DNA of 39,147 nt, taken from Pseudomonas sp. PB101. GTDB lineage: Bacteria > Pseudomonadota > Gammaproteobacteria > Pseudomonadales > Pseudomonadaceae. The stretch is from positions 1 through 39,147 of the forward strand of contig NZ_RWIR01000042.1 of NCBI RefSeq assembly GCF_009764265.1, read 5' to 3'. The translations under genes were made by a program, and so were the position numbers. The notes beneath the pieces were generated by a model, which saw only the letters and a program-made list of their open reading frames with translations, had not been told where the DNA came from and searched no databases. This document shows positions 8,256-16,362 of this stretch, piece by piece (the first letter of the stretch is position 1; each line of letters opens with the position of its first letter).

Positions 8256-8283
8256 TCAGACTCTAGCTTTCATGTTCCGGTTC
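8256..8283 (-). promoter_or_regulatory. Possible AlgU/RpoE-type promoter of the SIMPL gene
   Basis: On the minus strand, GAACCG (8283-8278) is followed after 17 bases by TCTGA (8260-8256), resembling GAACTT-N16/17-TCTGA. The -35 has two mismatches, so this is a weak call; it would place the start about 45 bases before the ATG. Confidence 0.25.
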
Positions 8284-8324
8284 GCACAGTTACAACTTCT
8301 ATACAGATGGATTGCAGATGACCG

Positions 8325-8356
8325 CTGTGGCGAGGGGGCAAGCCCCCTCGCCACAG
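8325..8356. repeat. Solitary REP-like perfect palindrome
   Basis: 15-bp perfect arms (8325-8339 and 8342-8356) with a 2-base loop, of the Pseudomonas GTGGCGAGGG...CCCTCGCCAC type. It lies between the divergent SIMPL gene and roxS, upstream of both. No T-run on either side, so it is not a terminator. No partner REP is nearby. Confidence 0.75.
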
Positions 8357-8408
8357 AGCCCATCACACACAAATCCGTGTGGGTGGCATGTGGCCGTTTG
8401 CCGCACTT

Positions 8409-8439
8409 TTGCCTGTCAGCCCCCGGCCTTGGTTATACT
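8409..8439 (+). promoter_or_regulatory. Possible sigma-70 promoter of roxSR
   Basis: TTGCCT (8409-8414) and TATACT (8434-8439) are 19 bases apart, a little long, with a strong -10. The start would be near 8446, about 30 bases before the ATG. Confidence 0.4.
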
Positions 8440-8476
8440 CTCTGCGATCCGCCTGGAGCGCTCATCAGGAGAGCTC

Positions 8477-9739
8477 ATGCTCGCCCCCGTACAAATCACT
8501 TCCGCCACTCGCCAGAACCTCTGGCGCCTGACGTTCATCCGCACGTTGGTGCTGGCCGCCCAGGCCGGTTCCGTGGGCCTGGCCTACTGGCTCGAATTGC
8601 TGCCATTGCCCTGGTTTCAACTGGCCGCGACCCTCGGTTGCTCGATGCTGTTGTGCCTGTTCACGGCCATTCGCCTGCGTACCTCGTGGCCGGTGACCGA
8701 GCTCGAATACGCCGTGCAACTGGCCTGCGACCTGTTTATCCACAGCGCATTGCTGTATTTCTCCGGTGGTTCGACCAACCCCTTCGTCTCTTATTACCTG
8801 GTGCCGCTGACCATTGCCGCGGTGACGTTGCCATGGCGTTATTCGGTGATCCTGTCGGGTATCGCGCTGACGATGTACACGCTGTTGCTGGCGCAGTTCT
8901 ATCCGCTGCAAACCTTCCCCATCGCTCGGGAAAACCTGCAGGTCTACGGGATGTGGCTGAGCTTTGCTCTCGCCGCCGCAGTGATCACCTTCTTCGCCGC
9001 GCGCATGGCCGAAGAGCTGCGTCGTCAGGAAGAACTGCGTGCCATTCGCCGCGAAGAGGGCCTGCGTGATCAGCAATTGCTGGCCGTCGCCACCCAGGCT
9101 GCCGGTGCGGCCCATGAGCTGGGCACGCCGCTGGCAACCATGAGTGTGTTGCTCAAGGAGATGCGTCAGGATCACCATGACCCGATGTTGCAGGATGACC
9201 TGAGCGTCCTGCAGGATCAGGTCAAGCTGTGCAAGGAAACCTTGCAGCAGCTTGTTCGGGCGGCGGAGGCCAATCGCCGGCTGGCGGTGGAGATGCAGGA
9301 CGTCACCGATTGGCTGGATGAAGCGCTCAATCGCTGGCACCTGATGCGCCCGGAAGCCAGTTATCGCTTCCAGCGCCTCGGCCAGGGCCCGGTGCCGCGC
9401 ATGGCGCCGCCGCCGGATCTGACCCAGGCGTTGCTGAATCTGCTGAACAACGCCGCCGATGCCTGCCCCGAAGGGCTGCAAGTGACGCTGGACTGGGATT
9501 GGGAAAACCTCACCATCAGCATTCGTGACCATGGCGCCGGTGTGCCGCTGGCCATCGCCGAGCAAATCGGCAAACCGTTTTTTACCACCAAGGGCAAAGG
9601 CTTCGGCCTGGGCCTGTTTTTGAGCAAGGCCAGCGTGACACGCGCCGGCGGCTCAGTGAAACTCTACAGTCATGAGGAAGGCGGCACGCTCACCGAGCTG
9701 CGCCTGCCCCGTGTCGCCCGAGGAGACGAACATGAGTGA
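8477..9739 (+). CDS. roxS: Redox-responsive sensor histidine kinase RoxS (RegB/PrrB family)
   Basis: Membrane sensor kinase of 420 aa that senses the respiratory redox state and phosphorylates RoxR. The ATG at 8477 has AGGAGAG 5 bases upstream; a longer in-frame version starts inside the REP. There are about six membrane segments in residues 15-175. The family's quinone/redox box GGSTNPF is at 97-103, the phosphorylated His is 213 in AAGAAHELGTPLATM, and Cys252 (VKLCKETLQQL) sits where RegB carries its redox-active cysteine. The N box (LLNLLNNAADACPEG) and G boxes (GAGVP, GKGFGLGLFL) complete the HATPase domain. Its stop overlaps roxR by 8 bases, so the two are co-translated. In pseudomonads this pair controls respiratory-chain genes including cyanide-insensitive and cbb3-type oxidases. 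Confidence 0.93.
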   Translation: MLAPVQITSATRQNLWRLTFIRTLVLAAQAGSVGLAYWLELLPLPWFQLAATLGCSMLLCLFTAIRLRTSWPVTELEYAVQLACDLFIHSALLYFSGGSTNPFVSYYLVPLTIAAVTLPWRYSVILSGIALTMYTLLLAQFYPLQTFPIARENLQVYGMWLSFALAAAVITFFAARMAEELRRQEELRAIRREEGLRDQQLLAVATQAAGAAHELGTPLATMSVLLKEMRQDHHDPMLQDDLSVLQDQVKLCKETLQQLVRAAEANRRLAVEMQDVTDWLDEALNRWHLMRPEASYRFQRLGQGPVPRMAPPPDLTQALLNLLNNAADACPEGLQVTLDWDWENLTISIRDHGAGVPLAIAEQIGKPFFTTKGKGFGLGLFLSKASVTRAGGSVKLYSHEEGGTLTELRLPRVARGDEHE

Positions 9740-10292
9740 AGAGATCCAAGTCGAAGGCGAAGAACTGCCGCATTTGCTGCTGGTCGATGACGACGCCACA
9801 TTCACCCGCGTCATGGCCCGCGCCATGGCCCGCCGCGGTTTTCGCGTCAGCACTGCCGGTTCCGCCGAGGAAGGCCTGGAGCTGGCCAAGGCCGATCTGC
9901 CGGATTACGCCGCCCTGGACCTGAAGATGGACGGCGATTCGGGCCTGGTGCTGCTGCCCAAGTTGCTGGAAATGGACCCGGAAATGCGCGTGGTGATCCT
10001 CACCGGTTATTCGAGCATTGCCACCGCTGTCGAGGCGATCAAGCGTGGCGCCTGCAACTACCTGTGCAAACCCGCGGATGCGGACGACGTGCTGGCGGCC
10101 CTGCTGTCCGAACATGCTGATCTCGACAGCCTGGTGCCGGAAAACCCGATGTCCGTGGATCGCCTGCAGTGGGAGCACATCCAGCGCGTGCTGACCGAGC
10201 ACGAAGGCAACATCTCCGCCACTGCCCGCGCCCTGGGCATGCACCGCCGCACCCTGCAGCGCAAACTGCAGAAGCGCCCCGTTCGCCGCTGA
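9732..10292 (+). CDS. roxR: Response regulator RoxR (RegA/PrrA family)
   Basis: Short response regulator of 186 aa: receiver domain about residues 14-125 with the acidic pair in LLLVDDD, phospho-Asp63 (ALDLKMDG), Thr91 and Lys113. A short linker is followed by a Fis-type helix-turn-helix at the C-terminus (NISATARALGMHRRTLQRKL), the near-invariant DNA-binding motif of RegA/PrrA/RoxR. The ATG at 9732 lies within the end of roxS and has AGGAG 6 bases upstream. It binds promoters of terminal oxidase and other energy genes in related bacteria. No additional genes appear to belong to the operon. Confidence 0.93.
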   Translation: MSEEIQVEGEELPHLLLVDDDATFTRVMARAMARRGFRVSTAGSAEEGLELAKADLPDYAALDLKMDGDSGLVLLPKLLEMDPEMRVVILTGYSSIATAVEAIKRGACNYLCKPADADDVLAALLSEHADLDSLVPENPMSVDRLQWEHIQRVLTEHEGNISATARALGMHRRTLQRKLQKRPVRR

Positions 10293-10335
10293 ACCTGCGC
10301 TGAACGAATGCGGGCCGTATCTCGCGACAAACCGG

Positions 10336-10355
10336 ACCGATCATCTATGATCGGT
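10336..10355 (+). terminator. Hairpin after roxR
   Basis: 9-bp perfect arms (10336-10344 and 10347-10355) with a 2-base loop, followed only by a mixed GT-rich tail. It may weakly terminate roxSR transcription before the ABC transporter gene. Confidence 0.4.
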
Positions 10356-10389
10356 TCGTGTGTGTTCCTTTCTTTATCGAGCCTTATCC

Positions 10390-12117
10390 ATGAATCAGAA
10401 CGCTGAGTATTCCGCGGTCAACGACGCCGTGCGCGGGCAGTTTTTTCGCAAAGTGTGGGCGATGATCACGCCTTACTGGCGCAGTGAAGAGAAGGCCAAG
10501 GCCTGGACACTGCTGATCGCAGTGATTGCACTGTCGCTGATCAGCGTGGGGATCTCGGTGTGGTTCAACACCTGGTACAAGGACTTCTACAACGCCCTGC
10601 AAAAGAAAGACGAGGCGGCGTTCTGGCAACTGATCCTGTACTTCTGCGCCATTGCGGCGGTGGCGATCGTCGGTGCGGTGTATCGGCTTTACCTGACGCA
10701 GATGCTGACGATCCGCTGGCGGGCATGGCTTACCGAAAAACACTTTGCACGCTGGCTCGCTGACAAGAATTACTACCAGCTGGAGCAGGGCGGTTACACC
10801 GATAACCCGGACCAGCGGATTTCCGAAGACCTCAACAACTTCACTTCCAACACCCTTGAGCTGGGTATCGGGCTGCTGCGCAATATCGTCAGCCTGGTGT
10901 CGTTCTCGATCATTCTGTGGGGCGTGTCGGGCAGTATTGAAGTGTTCGGCATCACCATTCCCGGCTACATGTTCTGGTGCGTGTTGGTTTACGCGGTAGT
11001 CGGCAGTTGGCTGACGCATTTGATCGGTCGTCGCCTGATCGGCCTGAACAACCAGCAACAACGCTTCGAAGCCGACCTGCGTTTCTCCATGGTGCGGATT
11101 CGCGAGAATGCCGAAAGCATCGCGTTGTACAACGGCGAGCCGAACGAAAATCGCCGGTTGAGCAATCGCTTCGGCATGGTCTGGCATAACTTCTGGGACA
11201 TCATGAAGGTGTCCAAGCGCCTGACGTTCTTCACTGCCGGTTACAGCCAGGCTGCCATCATTTTCCCGTTCATCGTTGCCTCGCCGCGTTACCTCGCCGG
11301 CAAGATCGAACTCGGCGAACTGATGCAGATCAGCTCGGCGTTCGGCAATGTGCAGGAAAGCTTCAGCTGGTTTATCAGTGCGTACCAGAGCCTCGCCTCC
11401 TGGCGCGCCACCTGCGATCGTCTGTTGAGCTTCCACCAGGCCATGACCGATAACGAAGAACGTGCGCCGGCCATCGACGTACAGAATTCAGGCTCCGTTC
11501 TGAAGGTGCACAACCTCGGCCTCGACCTGGCTGACGGTCGCCATCTGTTGACCAACGCCGACATGACCGTGGAGGAGGGCGACCGTGTGATGCTCAGCGG
11601 TCGTTCCGGCAGCGGCAAGTCGACCCTTCTGCGGGCGATGGGACATCTGTGGCCGGCCGGCCACGGCAGTATTCGCCTGCCGTCGGCACGCTACCTGTTC
11701 CTGCCGCAAAAACCCTATTTGCCGATCGGTACCCTGCGTGACGTGCTCAGTTATCCACAGCCCGGCGATACCTATCCGCAGGAACGCTACGTGCAGGTGC
11801 TGGAAACCTGCCGCTTGCCGCACCTGATTGCCCGTCTCGACGAAGCCAACCACTGGCAGCGCATGTTGTCGCCGGGAGAGCAGCAGCGCCTGGCGTTTGC
11901 CCGTGCGCTGCTTTATGCACCGCAATGGCTGTACATGGACGAAGCGACTTCGGCGATGGACGAAGAGGATGAGGCCACGCTGTATCAGGCGCTGATCGAT
12001 CAGTTGCCGGGGCTGAGCATTGTCAGCGTCGGCCATCGCAGCAGTCTGAAGCGTTTCCATCCGCGGCACATTCGTATCGAGAATGGCCACCTGGTGGATC
12101 AGACCGTGACTGCATAA
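10390..12117 (+). CDS. ABC transporter, fused membrane and ATPase domains (ABC_membrane_2, SbmA/BacA-YddA class)
   Basis: Inner-membrane half-transporter of 575 aa. The N-terminal half has about six membrane segments in residues 35-320 and the class features NTWYKDFYNALQKKDEAAFW and LEQGGYTDNPDQRISEDL (the EAA-like loop of the peroxisomal-ABCD/SbmA class). The ATPase half has Walker A GRSGSGKST near 403-411, signature LSPGEQQRLAFARAL near 493, Walker B LYMDEATSAMDE near 514 and H-loop VGHRSS. SbmA/BacA relatives import peptides, and related ABC forms move vitamin B12 or fatty acyl compounds in other organisms; the substrate here is not readable. The start at 10390 has only a weak ribosome site; a start 30 bases upstream is possible. 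It stands alone between roxR and a REPIN. Confidence 0.85.
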   Translation: MNQNAEYSAVNDAVRGQFFRKVWAMITPYWRSEEKAKAWTLLIAVIALSLISVGISVWFNTWYKDFYNALQKKDEAAFWQLILYFCAIAAVAIVGAVYRLYLTQMLTIRWRAWLTEKHFARWLADKNYYQLEQGGYTDNPDQRISEDLNNFTSNTLELGIGLLRNIVSLVSFSIILWGVSGSIEVFGITIPGYMFWCVLVYAVVGSWLTHLIGRRLIGLNNQQQRFEADLRFSMVRIRENAESIALYNGEPNENRRLSNRFGMVWHNFWDIMKVSKRLTFFTAGYSQAAIIFPFIVASPRYLAGKIELGELMQISSAFGNVQESFSWFISAYQSLASWRATCDRLLSFHQAMTDNEERAPAIDVQNSGSVLKVHNLGLDLADGRHLLTNADMTVEEGDRVMLSGRSGSGKSTLLRAMGHLWPAGHGSIRLPSARYLFLPQKPYLPIGTLRDVLSYPQPGDTYPQERYVQVLETCRLPHLIARLDEANHWQRMLSPGEQQRLAFARALLYAPQWLYMDEATSAMDEEDEATLYQALIDQLPGLSIVSVGHRSSLKRFHPRHIRIENGHLVDQTVTA

Positions 12118-12130
12118 AACGTCACACCCC

Positions 12131-12220
12131 CTGTAGGAGCTGGCTTGCCAGCGATGAACGATAACGCGGTTCCACAGATAGACCGCGTTACGGCCATCGC
12201 TGGCAAGCCAGCTCCTACAG
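12131..12220. repeat. REPIN: two inverted REP sequences, perfect 26-bp arms
   Basis: The arms at 12131-12156 and 12195-12220 are exact complements. Each contains its own small palindrome (CTGGCTTGCCAG and its complement). A second inner stem (12162-12170 with 12182-12190) extends the hairpin. It lies between the ABC transporter gene and the FadR-type regulator and would also block read-through as a long cruciform or RNA hairpin. Confidence 0.9.
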
Positions 12221-12296
12221 AGGCGAGGTGATCGTACAACCGCGTTGCGCTATGATGCGCTTTCAGCCGCCGAACTTTTCGAGACAGATGTTCACC

Positions 12297-13046
12297 ATGG
12301 AAATCCTCAACGACACACCACGCCTCCCTCGCAAGCGCCGCAGCCTCGCTCAGGAACTGGTGACGGTGCTGTCCGAGCAGATCCGCGACGGTCATCTGAA
12401 ACGTGGCGACAAGCTGCCCACCGAGTCGGCGATCATGGATGCCCATGGTGTCAGCCGCACGGTGGTGCGCGAAGCCATATCCCGGTTGCAGGCGGCCGGC
12501 CAGGTGGAAACCCGCCACGGCATCGGCACCTTCGTGCTCGACACGCCGAGCCCGAGCGGTTTTCGTATCGACCCGGCGACCGTGGTGACCTTGCGTGACG
12601 TACTGGCGATCCTGGAACTGCGCATCAGTTTGGAAGTGGAATCTGCCGGGCTGGCAGCGCAACGCCGCAGCCCGGAGCAACTGGCCAACATGCGCGCCGC
12701 CCTGGATGCGTTGAATGAAAGCGCCGCTCACGCCAGTGACGCGGTGGCTTCGGACTTCGCCTTCCACCTCGAAATCGCGCTGTCCACCGGCAACCGCTAC
12801 TTCACCGACATCATGACCCACCTGGGTACCAGCATCATTCCGCGCACACGGCTGAACTCGGCGCGCCTGGCCCATGACGACCAGCAGCACTACATGGGTC
12901 GCCTGAGCCGTGAGCACGAAGAAATCTACGACGCCATTGCCCGCCAGGATTCCGATGCGGCCCGTGCGGCGATGCGCCTGCACCTGACCAACAGCCGCGA
13001 GCGGTTGCGTCATGCGCATGAAGAGGCTGAGATGCAGCGGGGATAA
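12297..13046 (+). CDS. FadR-type (GntR/FCD) transcriptional regulator of aldarate catabolism
   Basis: DNA-binding regulator of 249 aa: winged helix-turn-helix about residues 15-80 (LAQELVTVLSEQIRDGHLKR, then TESAIMDAHGVSRTVVREAI) and an all-helical FCD ligand domain about 100-230 with metal-binding-type Asp/His positions (DFAFHLEIALSTGN; REHEEIYDAI). The start at 12297 gives the usual short N-tail; an ATG at 12288 is equally in frame. A TATGAT -10-like box lies at 12251-12256. It is followed by a terminator and, after a 64-codon opposite-strand gene, by the kdgD operon on the same strand. The likely role is a repressor released by an aldarate or its dehydration product; this rests on position and family only. 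Confidence 0.85.
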   Translation: MEILNDTPRLPRKRRSLAQELVTVLSEQIRDGHLKRGDKLPTESAIMDAHGVSRTVVREAISRLQAAGQVETRHGIGTFVLDTPSPSGFRIDPATVVTLRDVLAILELRISLEVESAGLAAQRRSPEQLANMRAALDALNESAAHASDAVASDFAFHLEIALSTGNRYFTDIMTHLGTSIIPRTRLNSARLAHDDQQHYMGRLSREHEEIYDAIARQDSDAARAAMRLHLTNSRERLRHAHEEAEMQRG

Positions 13047-13053
13047 CAAAAAG

Positions 13054-13083
13054 ACCACTGCCAAGGGTTACCGAGGCAGTGGT
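13054..13083. terminator. Bidirectional intrinsic terminator
   Basis: 9-bp arms (13054-13062 and 13075-13083) with a 12-base loop. T-runs follow on both strands (plus 13083-13087; minus CTTTTTG). It lies between the convergent regulator gene and the small ORF at 13111-13305 and serves both. Confidence 0.85.
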
Positions 13084-13110
13084 TTTTCAGGGCAGGGTTC
13101 AGTCCCTAGT

Positions 13111-13305
13111 TCATTCCACTACAACCTCAATATCCACCTCACCGTTTGTATGCAGTTTGTAAATTTTCTTGGTGACGATGCCCGACGCACCGCTATCCAT
13201 TACCAATGTGTTGCCTACGTTGATAGTGTCTAAGCGATTGGTTTCCGTTGAGAGAACTCGGGGTTGGTTTTCCCCTTTCAAGTTGAAAGTGACATTGCTT
13301 GGCAT
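13111..13305 (-). CDS. Small unknown protein, 64 aa
   Basis: I do not recognise this protein. It starts MPSNVTFNLKGENQPRVLST and is predicted to be mostly beta strand with no signal peptide, membrane segment or cysteine; it ends in an acidic strand (EVDIEVVVE). Support for its being real: AAGGGG 6 bases before the ATG, protein-like composition, and a shared bidirectional terminator just after the stop. It is AT-richer than its neighbours, as is the gene-free stretch upstream of it, which may point to acquired DNA. It is convergent with the FadR-type regulator and divergent from kdgD. Confidence 0.6.
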   Translation of the reverse strand: MPSNVTFNLKGENQPRVLSTETNRLDTINVGNTLVMDSGASGIVTKKIYKLHTNGEVDIEVVVE

Positions 13306-13777
13306 GTTGTACCCCTTGGAATGTGCGTAACAGTTAGTGTTTTTCCACCCTGAAGTCTCAAGCAGCCCTCTTGCCTGCTAATCCAAAACCTCCTGGCTTG
13401 CGCTGACTCTAAGTGCCTCATTGAGGTGGCGATACTGTCAGAAATTACAGTTTCGATGAACGGTAGCTTTTTGCGGTGTCGACTGACATACCGCTTTCGT
13501 CACCAAACTCGCTTCACATTTGATCTCGCCACCGCCGGTGATCCCGTTTCTATCATCTGATAACGTATCACTTTCATAAGTCTCAAGCCGCGCGTGTATT
13601 CAGTTATTCCGATCATCGATCAGATATCTAGGCAAGAAAACCCCGTTCTGACACAAAATTCGCGGATGGCGATGAAATGCAGTTGACGGTTGTATTTTAA
13701 GTTGTACGATGACCTACAACTTCAGCGCAGGCTGAACCGTTTACTCACACAACGTCGTTATCCAGGGTGTTCGAATA
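13306..13777. other. 472-base gene-free region before kdgD
   Basis: AT-richer than the rest of the window and without a supportable gene. It holds a perfect palindrome TATCATCTGATA (13551-13562) with a nearby TATCA copy, another dyad-like run GATCATCGATC further on, and the kdgD promoter/operator listed separately. The first part presumably carries the promoter of the small minus-strand gene, which I could not place with confidence. Confidence 0.5.
13683..13722 (+). promoter_or_regulatory. kdgD promoter with overlapping palindromic operator candidate
   Basis: TTGACG (13683-13688) and TACGAT (13705-13710) form a sigma-70 promoter with a 16-base spacer. A dyad with 8-base arms AAGTTGTA / TACAACTT (13699-13706 and 13715-13722) covers the -10 and start region, the place expected for a repressor. 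TNGT...ACNA-type dyads are typical of FCD-family GntR regulators, so the product of 12297-13046 is the natural candidate. Confidence 0.5.
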
Positions 13778-14689
13778 ATGAATCCACAAGAACTGAAGTC
13801 CATCCTCTCTTCCGGTCTGCTGTCTTTCCCGGTCACCGATTTCAATGCCCAGGGCGATTTCAACCGCGCTGGCTACATCAAGCGTCTCGAATGGCTGGCC
13901 CCATACGGCGCCTCGGCACTGTTCGCCGCAGGCGGCACCGGTGAGTTCTTCTCCCTGGCGGCCAGCGAATATTCGGAAATCATCAAGACTGCCGTCGACA
14001 CCTGCGCGACCAGCGTGCCGATTCTGGCCGGCGTGGGCGGTTCGACCCGTCAGGCCATCGAGTACGCTCAGGAAGCCGAGCGTCTGGGCGCCAAAGGCCT
14101 GTTGCTGCTGCCACACTACCTGACCGAAGCCAGCCAGGACGGCGTTGCCGCCCACGTTGAAGCCGTGTGCAAATCGGTCAACATCGGCGTGGTGGTCTAC
14201 AACCGTAACGTCTGCCGCCTGACCGCCCCTCTGCTGGAGCGTCTGGCCGAGCGCTGCCCGAACCTGATCGGTTACAAGGACGGTCTGGGTGATATCGAGT
14301 TGATGGTGTCGATCCGTCGCCGCCTCGGTGATCGCTTCAGCTACCTGGGCGGCTTGCCGACCGCCGAAGTCTACGCCGCGGCCTACAAGGCACTGGGCGT
14401 GCCGGTCTACTCCTCGGCGGTGTTCAACTTCATCCCGAAAACCGCGATGGACTTCTACCACGCCATTGCCCGCGAAGATCACGCCACCGTCGGCAAGATC
14501 ATCGACGACTTCTTCCTGCCGTACCTGGACATCCGTAACCGCAAGTCCGGTTATGCCGTGAGCATCGTCAAGGCCGGGGCAAAAATTGCCGGTTACGACG
14601 CAGGTCCGGTGCGTGCGCCGCTGACCGATCTGACCGCTGAAGAGTACGAAATGCTCGCCGCGCTGATCGACAAGCAGGGCGCGCAGTAA
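13778..14689 (+). CDS. kdgD: 5-dehydro-4-deoxyglucarate dehydratase (EC 4.2.1.41)
   Basis: Cytoplasmic DHDPS/NAL-family lyase, 303 aa. It dehydrates and decarboxylates 5-keto-4-deoxyglucarate to 2-oxoglutarate semialdehyde. The TIM-barrel signature [11 protein letters not shown] is near residues 47-57, and the Schiff-base lysine is Lys167 in [10 protein letters not shown]; the length is normal. It starts the aldarate operon and is followed by a short GC hairpin and then the semialdehyde dehydrogenase that uses its product. AGGG precedes the ATG by about 12 bases. Confidence 0.93.
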   Translation: MNPQELKSILSSGLLSFPVTDFNAQGDFNRAGYIKRLEWLAPYGASALFAAGGTGEFFSLAASEYSEIIKTAVDTCATSVPILAGVGGSTRQAIEYAQEAERLGAKGLLLLPHYLTEASQDGVAAHVEAVCKSVNIGVVVYNRNVCRLTAPLLERLAERCPNLIGYKDGLGDIELMVSIRRRLGDRFSYLGGLPTAEVYAAAYKALGVPVYSSAVFNFIPKTAMDFYHAIAREDHATVGKIIDDFFLPYLDIRNRKSGYAVSIVKAGAKIAGYDAGPVRAPLTDLTAEEYEMLAALIDKQGAQ

Positions 14690-14705
14690 CACCCGATAAA
14701 CCAGG

Positions 14706-14730
14706 GCCGCCGGGCGATCGGCGGCTTTTT
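14706..14730 (+). terminator. Intrinsic-terminator-like hairpin between kdgD and the dehydrogenase gene
   Basis: 7-bp GC-only arms (14706-14712 and 14719-14725) with a 6-base loop and five T residues. It lies inside what should be one operon, 16 bases past the kdgD stop, so it probably lowers rather than ends downstream transcription. Confidence 0.65.
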
Positions 14731-14748
14731 GCGTGAGGAGATCTCAAA

Positions 14749-16194
14749 GTGGCAGATGCAAAGCGTTTCGATAACTACATCAATGGCGAATGGGTTGCCG
14801 GTGGCGATTACTCGGCCAACATCAACCCGTCCGAGCTGAGCGACACCATCGGCGACTACGCCAAGGCTGATCTGGCTCAGGTCAACGCCGCCATCGACGC
14901 CGCCCGCGCCGCGTTCCCGGCCTGGTCCACTTCCGGCATTCAGGCTCGTCACGATTCCCTGGACAAAGTCGGCACTGAAATCCTCGCCCGTCGCGAAGAG
15001 CTCGGCACCCTGTTGGCCCGGGAAGAGGGCAAGACCCTGCCTGAAGCCATCGGCGAAGTGACCCGCGCCGGTAACATCTTCAAGTTCTTCGCCGGTGAAT
15101 GCCTGCGCCTGTCCGGCGATTACCTGCCGTCGGTGCGTCCTGGCGTCAACGTTGAAGTCACTCGCGAAGCCCTGGGCGTGGTCGGTCTGATCACCCCGTG
15201 GAACTTCCCGATTGCCATCCCTGCCTGGAAAATCGCTCCGGCCCTGGCCTACGGCAACTGCGTCGTGCTCAAGCCTGCGGACCTGGTACCGGGTTGCGCC
15301 TGGGCCCTGGCCGAAATCATCTCCCGTGCTGGCTTCCCGGCCGGTGTGTTCAACCTGGTGATGGGCAGCGGTCGTGTGGTTGGCGATGCGCTGGTCCATA
15401 GCCCGAAAGTCGACGGCATCAGCTTCACCGGTTCCGTGGGTGTCGGTCGTCAGATCGCCGTGAGCTGCGTGTCGCGCCAGGCCAAGGTGCAGCTGGAAAT
15501 GGGCGGCAAGAACCCGCAGATCATTCTCGACGACGCGGACCTCAAGCAAGCGGTCGAGCTGTCGGTGCAGAGCGCGTTCTACTCCACCGGCCAGCGTTGC
15601 ACCGCGTCGAGCCGCTTCATCGTCACTGCCGGCATCCACGACCAATTCGTCGAAGCCATGGCCGAGCGCATGAAGTCGATCAAGGTCGGCCACGCGCTGA
15701 AGGCCGGCACCGACATCGGTCCGGTGGTCTCGCAAGCGCAGCTTGAGCAGGACATGAAGTACATCGACATCGGCCAGTCCGAAGGTGCACGCCTGGTCAG
15801 CGGCGGTGGTCTGGTGACGTGCGACACCGAGGGTTACTTCCTCGCGCCAACCCTGTTTGCCGACAGTGAAGCGTCGATGCGCATCAGCCAGGAAGAGATC
15901 TTCGGCCCCGTGGCCAACATCGTCCGCGTTGCCGATTACGAAGCTGCGCTGGCCATGGCCAACGACACCGAGTTCGGGCTGTCGGCGGGCATCGCCACCA
16001 CCTCGCTGAAGTACGCCAACCACTTCAAGCGCCACTCCCAGGCCGGGATGGTGATGGTCAACCTGCCGACCGCCGGTGTGGATTACCACGTTCCGTTCGG
16101 TGGGCGTAAAGGTTCATCCTATGGATCACGTGAGCAAGGTCGCTATGCGCAAGAGTTCTACACCGTGGTGAAGACCTCTTATATCGGTTTGTAA
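14749..16194 (+). CDS. 2-oxoglutarate semialdehyde dehydrogenase (EC 1.2.1.26)
   Basis: NAD(P)-dependent aldehyde dehydrogenase, 481 aa, that oxidises the KdgD product to 2-oxoglutarate. The start is GTG at 14749 with GAGGAG 8 bases upstream. Key features: cofactor-binding TPWNFPIAIPAWK near 151-163, general-base Glu250 (VQLEMGGKNP), catalytic Cys284 (TGQRCTASSRF) and the late EEIFGPV motif. It ends in the family-typical YTVVKTSYIGL. The pathway assignment rests on its place between kdgD and the permease/garD genes. Confidence 0.9.
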   Translation: MADAKRFDNYINGEWVAGGDYSANINPSELSDTIGDYAKADLAQVNAAIDAARAAFPAWSTSGIQARHDSLDKVGTEILARREELGTLLAREEGKTLPEAIGEVTRAGNIFKFFAGECLRLSGDYLPSVRPGVNVEVTREALGVVGLITPWNFPIAIPAWKIAPALAYGNCVVLKPADLVPGCAWALAEIISRAGFPAGVFNLVMGSGRVVGDALVHSPKVDGISFTGSVGVGRQIAVSCVSRQAKVQLEMGGKNPQIILDDADLKQAVELSVQSAFYSTGQRCTASSRFIVTAGIHDQFVEAMAERMKSIKVGHALKAGTDIGPVVSQAQLEQDMKYIDIGQSEGARLVSGGGLVTCDTEGYFLAPTLFADSEASMRISQEEIFGPVANIVRVADYEAALAMANDTEFGLSAGIATTSLKYANHFKRHSQAGMVMVNLPTAGVDYHVPFGGRKGSSYGSREQGRYAQEFYTVVKTSYIGL

Positions 16195-16207
16195 AACGCA
16201 ACATCCC

Positions 16208-16308
16208 TGTAGGAGCGAGCCCTGCTCGCGATGGTCCAGAGGTCGCGGCGGTAAACCTGATGCCCCGCGTCATCGTTAACCTCCATCGCGAGCAGGCTCG
16301 CTCCTACA
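16208..16308. repeat. REPIN inside the aldarate operon
   Basis: Inverted REP pair: arms 16208-16234 and 16283-16308, complementary except for one extra C in the left arm, so the left REP core reads GCGAGCCCTGCTCGC. It fills most of the 168-base gap between the dehydrogenase and MFS genes. Confidence 0.88.
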
Positions 16309-16362
16309 AGGAAACACCAAAGATTCACCCCGCATAAAAATAATCAGTGGGAGTACATCTAC

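Noticed and set aside
14593..16089. 498-codon open frame on the minus strand
   Set aside because: Antisense to the dehydrogenase gene, which has full catalytic motifs; no ribosome site or family feature on the minus strand.
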